DNA of 64,000 bases, from contig VNWV01000003.1 in assembly GCA_009801085.1 (NCBI GenBank), forward strand, positions 1,922,001 through 1,986,000. Reading direction: 5' to 3'. Made by a program: the position numbers and the translations under genes. The DNA comes from Lasiodiplodia sp. COLG20. Lineage: Eukaryota > Ascomycota > Dothideomycetes > Botryosphaeriales > Botryosphaeriaceae. Below, one piece after another: positions 44,155 to 55,189 of this stretch (position 1 is the stretch's first letter; each line of letters begins with the position of its first letter). Below the pieces are notes generated by a model, which saw only the letters and a program-made list of their open reading frames with translations, did not search any database and was not told where the DNA came from.

Positions 44155-46247
44155 CTTGTTGGTGGTGGAGGCCGGGATGGGGAGAGTTGCGTGGACCTGC
44201 GCCGTCTTGGATGGCTGGGCGCCGGCGGCGGCGTTCTTGTAGGAGAGGGGTGATTTAGGGGTGCTCGTGCGGAGCTGAGAAGAGGTGGTGTGCCTGGTGG
44301 GCGTGGGAGGAGGAGAAAAGGTGGCGCAAGAGCGAGGCGGTGATAGCTTAATTGCCGTTTTGGGTAAGAGTGGTCCCGGTCAAAGCGGCGGGCGCTTTTG
44401 GGTTGATTGACTTTGATTGAAGGGTAGTGAGATGGTTCAGTTTCTGCTGCGGCTTTAATTGCAGAAACGTGCGCTGTTGATGTGCGGAAGGCTTGGAAAA
44501 GCAAGTGTCGTTCGACGCATTCGAACGATGTGCCAGCGCCTGGGGGACCTTATAGGGAAGCGGGTGGGCGCAGAGGCGCGGTCGCGACTGACGGCCCCCC
44601 AGGCGCATGGTCTGACGTCTGCTGTGCTGCACTCCACGCTGCGCGCTCCCGCCAAACAAGCCATCTTCGTTCCGTTCCCGTCTACTCCGCACACGGGTAA
44701 TGGGCGTTTGGGGTGATGGCGAGTGGCTGATGGCGTGAGCAGCGAGGAACAGACCAACAGAACATGACACGCGATTCAGGGCGCCGCGCGCAGCAGGGGC
44801 ACGAAGGGTCCCGGCCGCTGCCCCCAAAAGCTTGGCCGGGCTCGAGACGGCGATGGAAGGCACCAATGCGATAACGTGTACAATCGAGATGCAGGCGCAC
44901 GCGACGCCGGGCAGGCCATGCGCGGGCGCGGTGCTGGATCGCACCGTCGAAAGATCACGGCACCGCGACGTCAGTTTGGCTTCGTTTCGTTTTTCGAAGC
45001 CCCCCGGTCGGCGCAGGAGTCAACTCCAGCTTTGGACTTCCCCACCCCGCCGCTGCGGAGGCGCTGCCGCGGCGTCAAGCGAGAGAACGCTACCGCTCTT
45101 GGCAAGCACGGCAAGCCAGAGGCGGCGCGCAAATCTCACCCTGCGCCTTGCATCTGGCCGGCATCATAAAACTGGAGAGCAGCCATGACGTGACTTGGAG
45201 CGGCCGAACACCACGTCTCAACACCGCATCGAGATGAGGGCGGCCGCGTTGCACGATGGTCAGCGCACGCATGCGGGCAGCCAAAGTCGCCCGAGAAAAC
45301 ATCGAAAAGCGAGAGCAAAGGGCCGGCCGGGACTCTGAAGGATCTCACAGGCAAGCGGCCCGTGACGAGGCTCTAAGGGTGAAGGAGATGCTCAGCAGCG
45401 TCCATGCGCACCATCATCACCCCAGATGAAATGTCACACCACCGACGCGTTGAAGAGGCGGTCGTAACGCCGCACTGCCCGTTTCAGCTAGCCGCCTGCC
45501 CCATGCGGCTCGCGCGAGGGAGAACAACACCAGCTTGCCTTTTTTGGGCTGCCCCCAACCACAACAACGGCTGCCGTCAACGGCTGGAGCCCAGCTGAAG
45601 ACGGCGACAATTCTGGCCCGGCGTGTGCCGCTGCGCGTGCATGTCTGCCACCTGCTCCGCGCATGACGGCCCGCATCCGACCAGCGCGCATTCGACAGAA
45701 AGCCAAATGCCCCCAGAACGCTATCCGACAGCCCTACAAACACGTGGTTGTGGGCCCACCGCCAGCGTCGCCTGATGATGATGACGACCGGGCTGATGAA
45801 CAGCCCAGCCCAGCCCTTGCTCGACTGGCCCCCTCCTCTGCGCCGGGCAGGCAACCAACAACACGGTAGCTGACGCTTGAGGAAGCACCGCTGCGTGGCA
45901 CGGCCCGCCATTCGCAAGCCTTGTTTTTTGCTTCTCTGCGGGCACTCAAACGGGAATCTCGATTCGCAGGGTCTCGCGTCGACTGGCTCGTGGTCGCGAG
46001 GGGCATGCAACTTTGCAGCTCCTTCAGGCGGCATCGCTCGGCTGCCCTCCCCTCTTGGCTTGGGCGTCGACCAACAGATCAAACTGGCCATATTTCTATT
46101 GATCCGCTGCCCTCTCGCGCGAGAGAGCCCGTCTGTTTATCTCCCCATCCGCCTTCTCACCTCTGGTGTTGACACCCATCCACCACACACTTACCCAAAG
46201 AGGCAATCCATTCGGAGCCCTAGCCCCACGATAGCAAATCTCTGCGC
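44155..46247. other. intergenic region between divergent Hsp20 and Pro/Ser-rich genes
   Basis: 2.1 kb expected to hold both promoters. Overlapping open frames on both strands are GC-rich and motif-free. A GC-rich block covers about 44560-45300. Confidence 0.4.
44510..44526. promoter_or_regulatory. palindromic element in the Hsp20 upstream region
   Basis: GTTCGA-CGCAT-TCGAAC has perfect 6-bp inverted arms around a 5-bp centre, about 360 bp upstream of the Hsp20 ATG. It contains TTC and GAA trimers, but their spacing is not a canonical heat-shock element, so any factor is unknown. Confidence 0.3.
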
Positions 46248-47264
46248 ATGACAGTCTACGATCCATACGCTGCTGTGCTCGACGCGTCGTCTCCGCTTCC
46301 TTCATCTCCGTCCCCGTCTTCCTCTCGCCCCTCGACCTCTTCTTCCCATGGGCCGGTAGCACAACAGGGGGAGAAATCCCTGGAGCCTACGCCGTCGCAG
46401 CAACAACACCACCACCACCACCACTGCCCACCACCGCCCTACTCGCCTACCTTCCGCCAGCACCCCTCCCTTCGCACCACTCTCTTTGAGCCCTCGTCCT
46501 TCGACGATGGCGTAGTCGTCCGGCGCCTGGAAGGCCAAGCTCTGGTAAGTGCTATTGCTGCCCTCACCCTCCCCGCATAACATCAATGCTTTCCCCGAAA
46601 GAAAAGTCAGATTTCATCGCCCTGGATGAGCTGATCGAACCGTCCGACTCTCGGAGCGCAGAGCATGCGATCGTCGATTCGCGCACATCCATGACTTGTG
46701 AGCATCGTTCGAGTCGCCGTAGTCGTGGTCGTCTTTCTCTCGTGTTGATCGCCGCATTCCTCTGCCTCGCCTAGCATACCCTCTCGCTTCGATCGTGTCG
46801 GGATCTTCGATCAGATCTCATCTGACTTCAGTCCTCCCTCTTGAACCAATTCTCTTATCAATACCACATCTGCCCGCTGTCACCACCCCTTCCCACCCTG
46901 TGGCAATCCACCACACACCATCACTGGCCGATCCACCTCTTGCGCAACACGCATACATATGCATGACCCGAAGCTGACTTTGAGTTGAACTCAGGATCTC
47001 ACCACCCCTCCCCCGTCCTCGCCGACCGCAACCCATTCCTCCACCGCCGTTCCTGATCCGAATGCGCCACCTGTCTCGCCTACACGCCGCTCCGTGACAT
47101 TCTCCACTGCCGACCATCCTGGGCGGACTGATAAAGAAGATCACGACGACAAGACGACGGCCGTACACCACAGCCGGCCCTCATCGCGGTCGCACAGCGT
47201 CGAACGGGGTATACCATACGGGAAGAACGCCGCCAACACTGCCGGTTCCACACGGCAGATGTGA
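46248..47264 (+). CDS. Pro/Ser/His-rich protein of unknown function (splicing uncertain)
   Basis: The first exon 46248-46544 is clear: it starts MTVYDPYAAVLDASSPLP, continues through Ser/Pro and a (His)6 tract with CPPPPYSPTF, and ends EGQAL before a strong GTAAGT donor. The last exon 46995-47264 reads DLTTPPPSSPTATHSS, SPTRRSVTFSTADHPGR and ends RQM at a TGA. Both are in phase 0, and joining them directly gives 188 aa with a 450-bp intron, long for this window. An intermediate exon 46607-46697 (DFIALDELIEPSDSRSAEHA) is protein-like, but its GTGAGC donor would put a stop codon at the last junction. I therefore give the two-exon model and mark the middle as open. No domain is recognised. Confidence 0.55.
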
Positions 47265-49277
47265 CTACATGTTAGTAGCACTGGTCGGCAGGACTGCGCC
47301 AAGTCCACCCAGCATCATCACCATCATCATCATCACTTCCATCACCACCACAAGGGGTGTGCGTGGTGGCGGATGACGACGCTGTTGACGACAAGAGCGG
47401 GTGACCCGACGAACATCGAAGCGACATGTACGATGCGGCACACGACAACGCCCGCGAGGATAGAGGGGAGCACAGCATGATCGGCTATGGGAGGAATGCT
47501 GACGGAAAGAGAGAGGAAGAATACGAAGCCTGCGAGCTGAATCGACGCGACAGCAGCAGCACGAGACGATACGCGACGACGGAAAACTAACCCTGTCGTC
47601 TGTTCAAGATTTTTTTTCGGGAAGAATGCGCAGCAACGACCGATGAAAAAAGAAAAAGAAATGAGAGAGGGAGAGGAGAGATTGAAGGTTCTGCGATCGC
47701 TTCGGTTGAGAGATGACATGGTAGGGTTGGCGGCGAAGACGAGCGAGCAAGGCAACATGGGATTGATTTGAACATGTCTCCATTATTGCAAGCAAGACCG
47801 ACGGCAAGTCACGCGGAGAAGACCAGAGCGGTGGGGTTGCTTTTAATGAAGAAAAAAAAGAGGAAGGTGCGTCCCCCCACACTGGTAAGCATGATATTTG
47901 TCGGAGCCGTCGGCAATCTATTGTTTTCGGTCAGTTTTTATGAGAACACACTCACAGCTCAAGGCAAGAATTGGAAAGCGGATTCGTAGGAGCAAGTTGC
48001 TCTTGCAGTGTGGACACTATCCATCAACGTGCATCGGCTTTATTTTGAGGCTATCGGGCGCCTGTTGCTGCTGATTCTTGCAAAATGAAAAACATGGGTA
48101 TCTTGTTGATCGGCTAACGATGGAAGAGAGAGAGTTGCGGCACATTGAGGTTCCGTTGTGGGGGGGATGTCTAGGAATCGGGGGGTCCCTGATATTACCC
48201 GATCGGAAGAGACGGAATTGCTGCGCTCACGACCGGGGCAGCGCGAAGGCGTCAATACGAGAAAGGGCCAGACATCGGCGATGATTACACTTCTACGCGA
48301 AGCAAAAAAGCAAGGACCCAGAGGCCGCGAGTAATGAGGTAAGAGCGAAGAGGGAGTCCAGACAAACTGACGCGCAACCCAGAGGGAGATGTGGGTCTGC
48401 GGTCAGCAGCGACAAACAGAAAACAAAAAAAGACGGGGCGGCAAATTTCATCAATCTGACCAATGCCAGTGCAAAAGCGGCACACGATAGGGTTTTTGGT
48501 TGCTCGAGCCGACAGAAGTCAAAGTTAACGATCGATTCTGGCGCTTTGCAGAACAGGTTTTCCGGAAGCCATATCATCCCACCCGCCATACCACATCAGC
48601 AGATCCCGGGAGTGCTTTCCGTCCCCTCCACAATTAGTCGCCCTTCCCCGGTGTGTGCTGCTTTTTGAAGCGAAGAAGCCAGACAGCCAAGTTGGATGAA
48701 ACTTTAGGAAGAGAGATCGTGAAGCTTCCCAAGACCTTTGGAAAAGCCGAGATGAGGAAGAGAGAAGAGCCGGGAAAAAAAGTCCGACCATCAGTCTGTT
48801 GCCCCTTATCCTTTCCTACCATTTCCCTTCCCATTTTTCCCCGATCCGTACGTCCGCGTCCGTGCCATTCTCATCAGCCGAGAAACCGTTCGTCGAGCAA
48901 TCGATGTCTTTTTGAAAACTCGAAAGGAGAGAGGAATAGGAGACGTCGAATGATCAAGAGACAGCCAGGTAACGCCGTGCTCCTCCAGCGCGTTCAGCCA
49001 AAGGAAAAGCTTACTAGCGCGCTCTTCGGTATCCTTGAACGCCAATAGCCGTTTGTTTGAAAGTAGAAAAAAGCAATAGAACTACGCGCGCCGTAAATGC
49101 TCATTCGCGCTTCGCTTATGTGTGTCAACGTGGCGGTGAGTGTGCAGGAGTGGGGGGTGGATCGTGTACGGTGTAGCAACAGAAAGCTCGCGATTGTGGC
49201 GAGCGCAAACAGCAGTCGACAAAAGGAGCAGCTTCCGACAATCAGAGATTCATGCCATGAAGCGTGCGCGCGTGCGT
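47265..49277. other. intergenic region, no gene seen
   Basis: 2.0 kb between the convergent Pro/Ser-rich and bHLH genes. It includes a CAT/CAC-rich microsatellite near 47308-47350. Short frames on both strands lack motifs. Confidence 0.4.
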
Positions 49278-50816
49278 TCAGCCGGGGCAGCCAGCGGGCG
49301 CAGGTGGTCCGTTGTGAAGTTTCAGATCCATCACGTATTGCATCAGGCTGCAATCCTCGCATTTAACGAGGGCCTGAAGCGCTTTGATCCGCGTCCTGAG
49401 AAGCTGATTCTCGTCGGCAAGCTGCTTCTTGTCTTTCTCCATCTGTTTGATGTACGCCGTAGCGCTGGCCAAGACCACCGCTTTGCTGGGCTTCGACGGT
49501 GTGGGCAGATCCTCAATGTCGCCACCTTCGCAGCCCCTGGAAGACTGCTGAAGCGCCGGAACCACTCGCCTGAGAGAGTCGAGCTGTGTGTTCAGGGATT
49601 CGCGGTACTTGCGCTCAACCTGGTTGTGTGGCAAACGGCGGCGAGTCTTGCCCTTTCCATCGGCACCATCTGCACCCAGTCCCGCACCGCCCATCTCCTC
49701 GGGCGAATGCGAATCTGGGCTGCTTTCATTCTTCAGTGCTGATGGCTGCTGCTGCTGTTGCGGCGGTTCGGCGGTTCCTGAAGTGCTCTTGCTGAAGAGA
49801 CGTCCTGAGGGTTCGCGGCTCGAATCGCTCTCGCTGCGCTTCAACCGAGGCCGATTCTGAATCTCCACGACGCCTTCAGGCGATTCCTTGGAGGGGATGG
49901 GATCCTGGGTCAGAAGCGAAGAGTCGATGGCTCCACTAAAATTGGAATCCTCCGTATTGGCGAAAAGGAACGGCGCACAGGCCCCGCCACAAGTGGATGG
50001 GTTGGGTGGAGTCCCTTCCTTGCTGTGGTTGGGACAGAGTGGCGAAGTCCAGCATGCGGCGAGAGAGTCGGCTTTTCCGGCATTCTTGGATCGCTTGGTT
50101 GTCATATCCGTCTCGGGCACCTCGTTCACAGTGTCCAGGGTAGAGACGGAGTTCTTCGCAGCGCCTCGGGGTCCCTGGGGAAATGTTAGATCCTCGACGT
50201 AAGCAGCCGAGCGCGGGTCCTGCGGGAAAGCCGTGACGAAGTTCTGCTGGATCTCTGCAAGCGAAGTAGTCGTGGGCATGGGCGGGGGTTGTCTGTTCTG
50301 CTGCTGCTGTTGGGCTGCCGCAGACTGGCCGGGCCGGTTCATGGCATTGGGTGGACGAGCCTGCTGGAACTGCGGCATGCGTCCGTTCGGGTCCGTCAGG
50401 TCGACGACGTCGTTGAAGTTTTCGGGCGACGAGTCGGAGGTGGAGCCGGCCAGCGTGACGGCGCCCAGCGGCTCCAGGACCTCGAGGTCGCTGAGGAAGT
50501 AGTTATTAGGGTCATTATAGAAGGCATCGGAGAAGTAGGTTTCCTGCGTGGCGTCCTCGTACGGGCTGAAGGCGGGGCGGCCCTGTGACATTGGAGCGCC
50601 GGAGACCTGGCCGCCAGGAGCTGAGGTGGTTAGGACGTTAGGGTGCTGCTGGGCGGACGTGCGGCTCGGGTGCTGAGGCAGCTGCTGGTGGTGGTGCGGT
50701 TGGGCCTGAGGCCGCTGCTGCTGCTGTTGCTGCTGCTGGGCCGACGGTTGGTCCCAGCGGCCGTCCTGGGCATTCAGACCGTCGTCCCCTAGGAATGAAC
50801 TCCAGTTGAGAGCCAT
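49278..50816 (-). CDS. SREBP-type bHLH transcription factor, no membrane segments
   Basis: A 512-aa single-exon nuclear protein. The N-terminal half is Gln/Pro-rich with acidic stretches, typical of activation regions (SDLEVLEPLG, FNDVVDLTDPNG). The bHLH starts at 392 (RRRLPHNQVERKYRESLNTQ) with basic-region His397, Glu401 and Arg405 in the E-box-contacting positions. Tyr404 is the residue that marks the SREBP family and widens binding to SRE half sites. The loop is long and Pro/Ser-rich (DLPTPSKPSK). Helix 2 runs through VVLASATAYIKQMEKDKKQL into a leucine-zipper-like part ending near 485. No transmembrane helices or DUF2014 follow, so it is not a membrane-tethered Sre1. A CWTSPLCPNH/CGGACAPF Cys cluster at about 255-285 is unexplained. 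Confidence 0.85.
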   Translation of the reverse strand: MALNWSSFLGDDGLNAQDGRWDQPSAQQQQQQQQRPQAQPHHHQQLPQHPSRTSAQQHPNVLTTSAPGGQVSGAPMSQGRPAFSPYEDATQETYFSDAFYNDPNNYFLSDLEVLEPLGAVTLAGSTSDSSPENFNDVVDLTDPNGRMPQFQQARPPNAMNRPGQSAAAQQQQQNRQPPPMPTTTSLAEIQQNFVTAFPQDPRSAAYVEDLTFPQGPRGAAKNSVSTLDTVNEVPETDMTTKRSKNAGKADSLAACWTSPLCPNHSKEGTPPNPSTCGGACAPFLFANTEDSNFSGAIDSSLLTQDPIPSKESPEGVVEIQNRPRLKRSESDSSREPSGRLFSKSTSGTAEPPQQQQQPSALKNESSPDSHSPEEMGGAGLGADGADGKGKTRRRLPHNQVERKYRESLNTQLDSLRRVVPALQQSSRGCEGGDIEDLPTPSKPSKAVVLASATAYIKQMEKDKKQLADENQLLRTRIKALQALVKCEDCSLMQYVMDLKLHNGPPAPAGCPG

Positions 50817-52728
50817 CCGCAGCGACGAGCAGTGGTCAGGGCGGCTGTCGCAGGCGACGGGGAAAGGGCCACGCGTGCGGTCGCAGGCTTAGGTAATCGG
50901 AGGCGTGGGAGCGGGTGGTGAGAGCGGCGGGGGGGTCCAGTGGCGGGCGGGTTGAGGGCGGAGGGTGCTAGTTGTAGAGCTGGGGCGGAAGGGTGTGGTG
51001 GCTCGGGTCGTTGGTGAAGTGCATTCGAGGACGAGGCGGGATGTCGGTCAGCGATGACGAGATGGCTGGCACGAATTTTGTCCTGGGCAGCGAGTCCGGT
51101 GTGGTTACCGAGCAGCAGGCTCCGTGATGCCCCTCCTTATGACTGGGGCCCGGCCTTGTGTTTCGCAGAGGGGCGGAATGCGTCGGGTGCTCATGTCTGC
51201 GCATCGGGGAGTGCCAGGGCAATCGCAGGCGGCCAGCAGGCGCAGCGCCAAGGGGCGCGAGCAGCAGATCCTTGGGACTCTGGCGTTGCCTTTGGCGGCA
51301 AGATCAGGCCACTTTTGCGCATGGGGGGTGGTTCGATCCCAGCACAGCGCGCCTGTCATAAGCACCCGCCGCCCATAGCGAGCGCGCAGGACGAGGCGCT
51401 GCCGATTCTCCAGCGCGCCGCCGCCCGTGCAACGCCTGGCTCTGGGCACGGCATGGCAGCGCTGCTGCTGCTGCTGCTGCTGAGGACGCAGACAGCAGCC
51501 GCCGTTGCTCGCTGCAGCGGGAACGACCCGTGCAGCCGAGCCGGCCCTAGCTCGCCGGCGGCCTGTCTCACCGCGACCGCACACCTGCCCGAGCTCCGCG
51601 GCCTTCGCCCCTCGTCGCGGCTGCACGCATACGGCAAGCCAGATGGAGCAATGCAATCTACGGGTGGGCCTAAGAGCATGCGACGCTGCAAGAACCGGTT
51701 TTGCAACCTGCTGCACGAGTAGTGACCCAGGCCGCAGCACTGGGATCATTCCCGCGCTGTGCAGCGCGGATGGCGAAAGGCCGCGAAGGTCGGGCGTCGA
51801 ACGCGGCCTGCATATATTGCACTTCGACTGCCATGCTGTCACCGCTACTGCGCGCGCCAATTGGGCCCTCACACCACATCAGCCGCCGCGGCCCGCTGCT
51901 TTTTTGTGGCGGACCCTCTTTTGCATGCATAGGGTTTCCATTTTTAGTCATCGACTATAGCTCCATACACACAATACACGACGGCCGTATGTGAGGCCTG
52001 ACTGCACCTAGACCTAGACCCTGGCGCCCATGTGCCCGCCGCCGCCACCCTGATCTAGCTTAAGCAAGCGCCTCAGCCGTTTCTTATTGCATCCAGCGGC
52101 GCTGGTTGCACACGGGGGAAACGGGCGTTGAACCCCGCACCGCTCGCGACGCGCAACCCTCCCCCCCTCGCTCAGGCACGGGAAATCTGCCCGTGAAGCG
52201 AGACAGTGATCTCTGCCGCGAGACGGCCAATAGTGGGGTACTCCAGGCCGGCAGCGTGGATTGTGGGTCGCCGTGGCGGATGGCCCGCGCAGATCAGCAC
52301 TCGATCTCTCATCCTACGCCGCTTTTTGCATTCTGCTGCTCATTGGGGTAACCTTGGGGCGTCTCGGATGCGGCCGCCTGCCTGTTTTGGCACCCTCGCA
52401 AAGCACTGGCCAGCGCCAGAAGCATCCACAAGATACGCGCAGCCCCTCCTCATCTTGCGTGAAGAGCATTGCTCTACAGGGACCAGGTGTCTAGACCAGA
52501 GGCCCGGACCATCAGTCCGTGGAGAGCTAGCTCTTCACCGGTCGCTTACTAGATCCTGCCGTGGTACTGAAGATGCTCCTTCGCAATGCAATCGTTGCGC
52601 TGGCAGTGGGTACTCAGGGAAAATTCTTCGTCTTCACGACTCGAAGTGATTCCACGCTTCCTCATGGAGGAGCGCTTCTTCACCGGGGGCACGCCTGGGG
52701 ATGTATGTTTCGCCCAAAAGCCGCACGC
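50817..52728. other. intergenic region, no gene seen
   Basis: 1.9 kb upstream of the bHLH gene and downstream of the RING-H2 gene. It contains a short CTG run near 51463-51482. Frames such as 51105-51872 minus are GC-driven and have no motif. Confidence 0.4.
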
Positions 52729-53318
52729 TCAGACCATCATGGCGGCGGCATCGTGCGCCGTGTCCATCGAGGATCGGGTAGATTTCTTACTGTTGCTGCA
52801 CACGGATGGAAGGATGGGTCGGTGGCAGAGCGGGCAGAATTCGTTGAAGCGGTCAAACCAGTCGTCGAGACAGCCCTGGTGGAAGACGTGATGGCATCCC
52901 AGCCCTCGGACATGCGCCTTGTCCTCGATCTCTTCCAGGCATATGACGCTGGTCCATGGCAGTCAGCTTATGCTCCAACCATGGTCCACGGAGCAAGACA
53001 CTTACCAAACGGGGTGCTCGGACTTATATTCCGGATGGTCCGTCTCGTGCTTGGAGCACCAGTCTTTGAAAATCTGAGACTTGCACGCGCGCTCGAGGTT
53101 GAGCATGCGCTTCTTGCGGCATTCGGCCTTCTCGTTGTCACTGTTTTTCGGAAGGCGCGGCAGGATGATGGCGGTTCTGGGGGTTGTCAGGGAGTGGAAA
53201 GGGACACATGATGCGAGGTTGGCCCGTACGTGGCTATCAGAATGACAAGGATGATGGCGAAGATGGTGGGCAGCACGATCATAATGGCACGGCTGCCGGC
53301 GGGTGAGGCGTCTGGCAT
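52729..53318 (-). CDS. small membrane-anchored RING-H2 E3 ubiquitin ligase
   Basis: A 159-aa protein in three exons, 53318-53230, 53176-53006 and 52948-52729, with 53-bp and 57-bp introns (GTACGG..CAG with CTGAC branch, GTAAGT..CAG). Residues about 11-30 are a single membrane helix (AIMIVLPTIFAIILVILIAT). A basic linker with several Cys follows (KKRMLNLERACKSQIFKDWC). Residues 87-128 form a complete RING-H2: C87-x2-C90-x14-C105-x-H107-x2-H110-x2-C113-x11-C125-x2-C128, with the E2-contacting Ile89 and Pro126 of classical RINGs. The second intron splits the codon of the first zinc-binding Cys, so the domain exists only after splicing. A long frame on the opposite strand is a shadow. It probably acts on endosomal or vacuolar membranes; target unknown. 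Confidence 0.87.
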
Positions 53319-55189
53319 GTTGTGCGGCGCACGAGGCGACAGGGAAGTTTGGATAGAGAAATTGGTGGCCGGAGAGCTTGGCTCTGGGGATGTTCGGGGC
53401 GATTCGCGGGGACGCGTGCGGAGAGACGTGAAAGAACACGGCTTGTACCACGACCGAGCCTCCAGACTCCTATCCTTTGTATTTCGTGCGGCAGCTGTTT
53501 CGCAGCGATGTCGCACACGATAGCATTCTCACCTGACGGTCTCACGAATGGCCAGACGGGACTCGACATGGCACCACTGGCCAACAGGCAGAGCCGCGTG
53601 ACAGAGAATGCGGCACAGGGAGACGGCAATCTCACTGATTGCGGTTCTCAACACCACTAAATCTCGGTAAGCAGGGCTCCACGAAGAAATTTCGATCCTC
53701 CGACCGCGTTCCAGTTCGCCAAGTGGAGGCGCTACGAGGCCGCGCGCCTTCTAGAACTCGATTGGCGCTCGGCTGAGCGCCCAATACGGAAAACCGACGA
53801 ACAGGATGTGCGCGGGCGAGTGACCTGGAGCATGGGTGCGGGTGGGCGCACACGCGTGCGATCCAGCCGCAAGCGAGCGAAGCAAGACGACGGAAGCAGA
53901 AACGAAAGGAAGCTGAGGTTGAGCAGCGATCAGCGAAAACAACGGCCGCTAAAATCGCGGCAGCTTAGTCAACGGCTAGAGCGCGCCACCGGGCGTGGTC
54001 CCCTTCGCCCACGTGGTAAAACTCATGAGATGGAACCACGAGCCCAGAACCATGCGAATAAGAAACGAGGGCGCGCTCTCCGGGCCTTTCCTGCATCCTT
54101 CGCTTCTCGCAAGTCCTTGACGCCAGAGAAGACTCGATTCGATCCCGCCCAGTACCTAATCTGGCACGGAAATGGCCGACGGCATCCCGGAAGAACGCCG
54201 AAGGGCGAGACCATCTCGTCGCGGTGCCTTAGGCACACCCGGTAAGTTCCTCCGTATGCCCGATCTGCCACACAAGCACAACAGCACAACATATGTGAAG
54301 AAGTGGAGCATGAAGCGCACATGAAGCAGCTTTACGCGCTCCCTCCCTCCCCCAGCGCCGGTGGCGCTTTCTTGACAAGCACGGCGACATTGACCGGTGC
54401 GCCTTAGGCACATGCAACTGTACTTGTGTGGACCTAGAGCGCACGCCACCCTGCGCTGTTCGCATCATGCCATGCATTGTGCCGGCGCGCCCAACCCATC
54501 ACCGCTTCACTGGTGTCGCAGCATATCTCCCTAAGGTCCCGGCACGTAGGCGTCGGTATTCGACTTGATGAGGAGCGCCCCGCCCGCCCGCAACCCTTCC
54601 CCCCTTGGGTCCCCAAAAGCAACCACGTCTGATGACGCCTGATGAGTTGTCGGAGCCCGCCGCCAATAGCGCCCGCTGTTGTGTTGCAAAGAAGACGCGA
54701 GATACCGCCAAGCGCCCTGCGTGCAACCACGCTGGATTCAAAAAAGCACCCATACCGTACGACGGCAGCGCTAGCACCACATTTCTGCAGCATGGGCGTC
54801 TGATAGCAAGATGACGCGCCAACAGGAGCCGAGAGGTAAGATGAAATCAGATCGCAGTAGTATTGGTGCACGGAATGGTCAAACAATTGCCCAGCTCTCT
54901 CCTATTCTTTCGCAGCTCTGGACTGGATCCTTCTTTCCGACTACACTTGTGGTCTGGTCTCATATCTCGCTTTTCCAAAAGTTCTCATCCGGATCTTTTT
55001 GCTTTCATGCTCATCCCGACTTATCGTTCAATCCGCCACTATCGTGTTGTTCCAATCTCTGTTTCCAATATGCTGCGCGCCTGGAACGTGGTCGCATCTT
55101 CTCAATATCCGTCGGAAATCCAGCCGCTGTCATGTGCATTGCCGTGTCAGGTAGCTCAGTCGTCGGAGTCTGGCCTTGGTTTTTTTGTT
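53319..55189. other. intergenic region, no gene seen
   Basis: 1.9 kb upstream of the RING-H2 gene and downstream of the Gln-rich gene. Several overlapping short frames on both strands have no motifs. It should include the RING-H2 promoter. Confidence 0.4.

Noticed and set aside
43432..44253. 273-codon plus-strand Leu-rich frame
   Set aside because: Antisense of the Hsp20 gene; the Leu runs are the complement of the Gln codons.
46607..46697. possible middle exon of the Pro/Ser-rich gene
   Set aside because: Protein-like, but its only good donor leads to a stop codon at the last exon junction, so it was kept out of the model.
51326..51345. tRNA B-box-like sequence GGTTCGATCCC
   Set aside because: The T-stem pairs poorly and no matching acceptor stem or A-box is found at the right distance upstream.
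51105..51872. 255-codon minus-strand frame
   Set aside because: GC-driven frame with a Gln run from a CTG microsatellite and no recognisable module.
52561..53211. 216-codon plus-strand frame
   Set aside because: Antisense shadow of the RING-H2 gene, whose spliced zinc ligands are complete on the minus strand.
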